Assembly: GCF_004768545.1 (NCBI RefSeq)
Contig: NZ_CP038636.1
Coordinates: 1,054,001-1,118,000, forward strand
DNA: 64,000 bases
Source: Cupriavidus oxalaticus
GTDB lineage: Bacteria; Pseudomonadota; Gammaproteobacteria; Burkholderiales; Burkholderiaceae
Reading direction: 5' to 3'
Part shown: positions 63,764 to 64,000 of the stretch, piece after piece
Layout: every line of letters begins with the position of its first letter
How positions within the stretch are numbered: the first letter of the stretch is position 1
Notes under the pieces: model-generated
Told to the model about the DNA's origin: nothing
Databases searched by the model: none
Seen by the model: only the letters and a program-made list of their open reading frames with translations
Made by a program: the position numbers and the translations under genes

Positions 63764-64000
63764 TCAGTCTCCCTGGTCCGCCAGGACCTTGTCGACGATC
63801 TCCAGAGATTGCCTCAGCGCTTCGAGCGGCACCGAGGCAAGTGCCAGGCGGATGGCATGAGGCACAGGGTTCGATGCCGCGAAAGGATGCGCGGTCGACA
63901 CGGAGATGCGCTCCCGCAGCAATGCCTTGGCGACGGCATCCGCGCGAACGTTTTTGGGCATTGGCAGCCAGACGAAGTAAGAGTAGGCGTGACGGACGGG
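63764..64000 (-). CDS. C-terminal end of a MocR-type/PLP aminotransferase-fold protein (5' end outside window)
   Basis: 79 codons visible, reading HAYSYFVWLPMP, then ADAVAKALLRERISVSTAHPFA and AIRLALASVPLEALRQSLEIV to the stop at 63764. This is the last part of the aminotransferase domain of MocR-type regulators. The helix-turn-helix lies outside, so a plain aminotransferase is not excluded. Confidence 0.7.
   Translation of the reverse strand, partial: PVRHAYSYFVWLPMPKNVRADAVAKALLRERISVSTAHPFAASNPVPHAIRLALASVPLEALRQSLEIVDKVLADQGD

Noticed and set aside
1..64000. CRISPR arrays, tRNA or rRNA genes, complete insertion sequences
   Set aside because: I saw no regularly spaced repeats, no tRNA-like or rRNA-like sequence and no transposase in the translated frames.

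Overview
The window looks like a chromosome II or megaplasmid segment of a high-GC beta-proteobacterium of the Burkholderiaceae, most likely Cupriavidus or Ralstonia. This rests on GC-rich codon use and on the resemblance of several proteins to that group. I ran no database search. The first 45 kb resembles the low-oxygen-activated (lxa) stress locus described in Burkholderia cenocepacia.

1-31 kb: a low-oxygen stress island. A tandem-PAS sensor kinase (cut by the window edge), PfkB, seven intact universal stress proteins, a P1B-5-type metal ATPase with a C-terminal hemerythrin-like domain, an AMP/thymidine phosphorylase, an [4Fe-4S] Fnr-type regulator, Hsp20, CBS and BON proteins, an ADP-forming acyl-CoA synthetase fused to a GNAT acetyltransferase, an MBL/beta-CASP nuclease and a NarL-type response regulator. 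Eleven sites matching the Fnr box (TTGAT-N4-ATCAA, at most one mismatch) lie between genes from 4.0 to 45.5 kb, mostly 65-140 bases upstream of starts, and the regulator gene itself is at 14.9 kb. Four exported proteins (6.6, 11.4, 27.7 and 29.9 kb) share one C-terminal domain that I cannot assign to a function.

31-45.5 kb: envelope and metal stress. A LemA / TPM / TPM / MgtC-DUF4010 operon on the minus strand faces a long plus-strand unit: a YHS-CPC copper ATPase, small membrane proteins, an accessory FtsH, a PPK2 polyphosphate kinase and a second P1B ATPase with the unusual motif CPD. A Met/His-rich periplasmic protein follows.

45.9-49.6 kb: an FCD-type GntR regulator with a complete polar-amino-acid ABC transporter.

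49.7-60.3 kb: a tightly coupled nine-gene minus-strand operon. It is the conserved Nit1C nitrilase cluster (nitB-nitH order), extended by a LnmK-like acyltransferase/decarboxylase family protein and a B12-dependent acyl-CoA mutase, with a divergent MocR-type regulator.

60.3-64 kb: a patch of LysR and SDR gene fragments, then a MarR regulator and an enoyl-CoA hydratase that share three copies of a TTCGC-RTR-CGAA site, a TSUP exporter and the end of another MocR-type gene.

The window also carries many gene relics. At least four genes (an FtsX-family permease, mgtA, an isoprenylcysteine-methyltransferase-like gene, a LysR gene) keep material on both sides of a missing centre. Others are terminal or internal fragments (archaeal-type AdoMet synthetase, universal stress protein, a molybdo-hydroxylase iron-sulfur subunit, a KfrA-like gene, a P-type ATPase). 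All family assignments come from reading motifs by eye.
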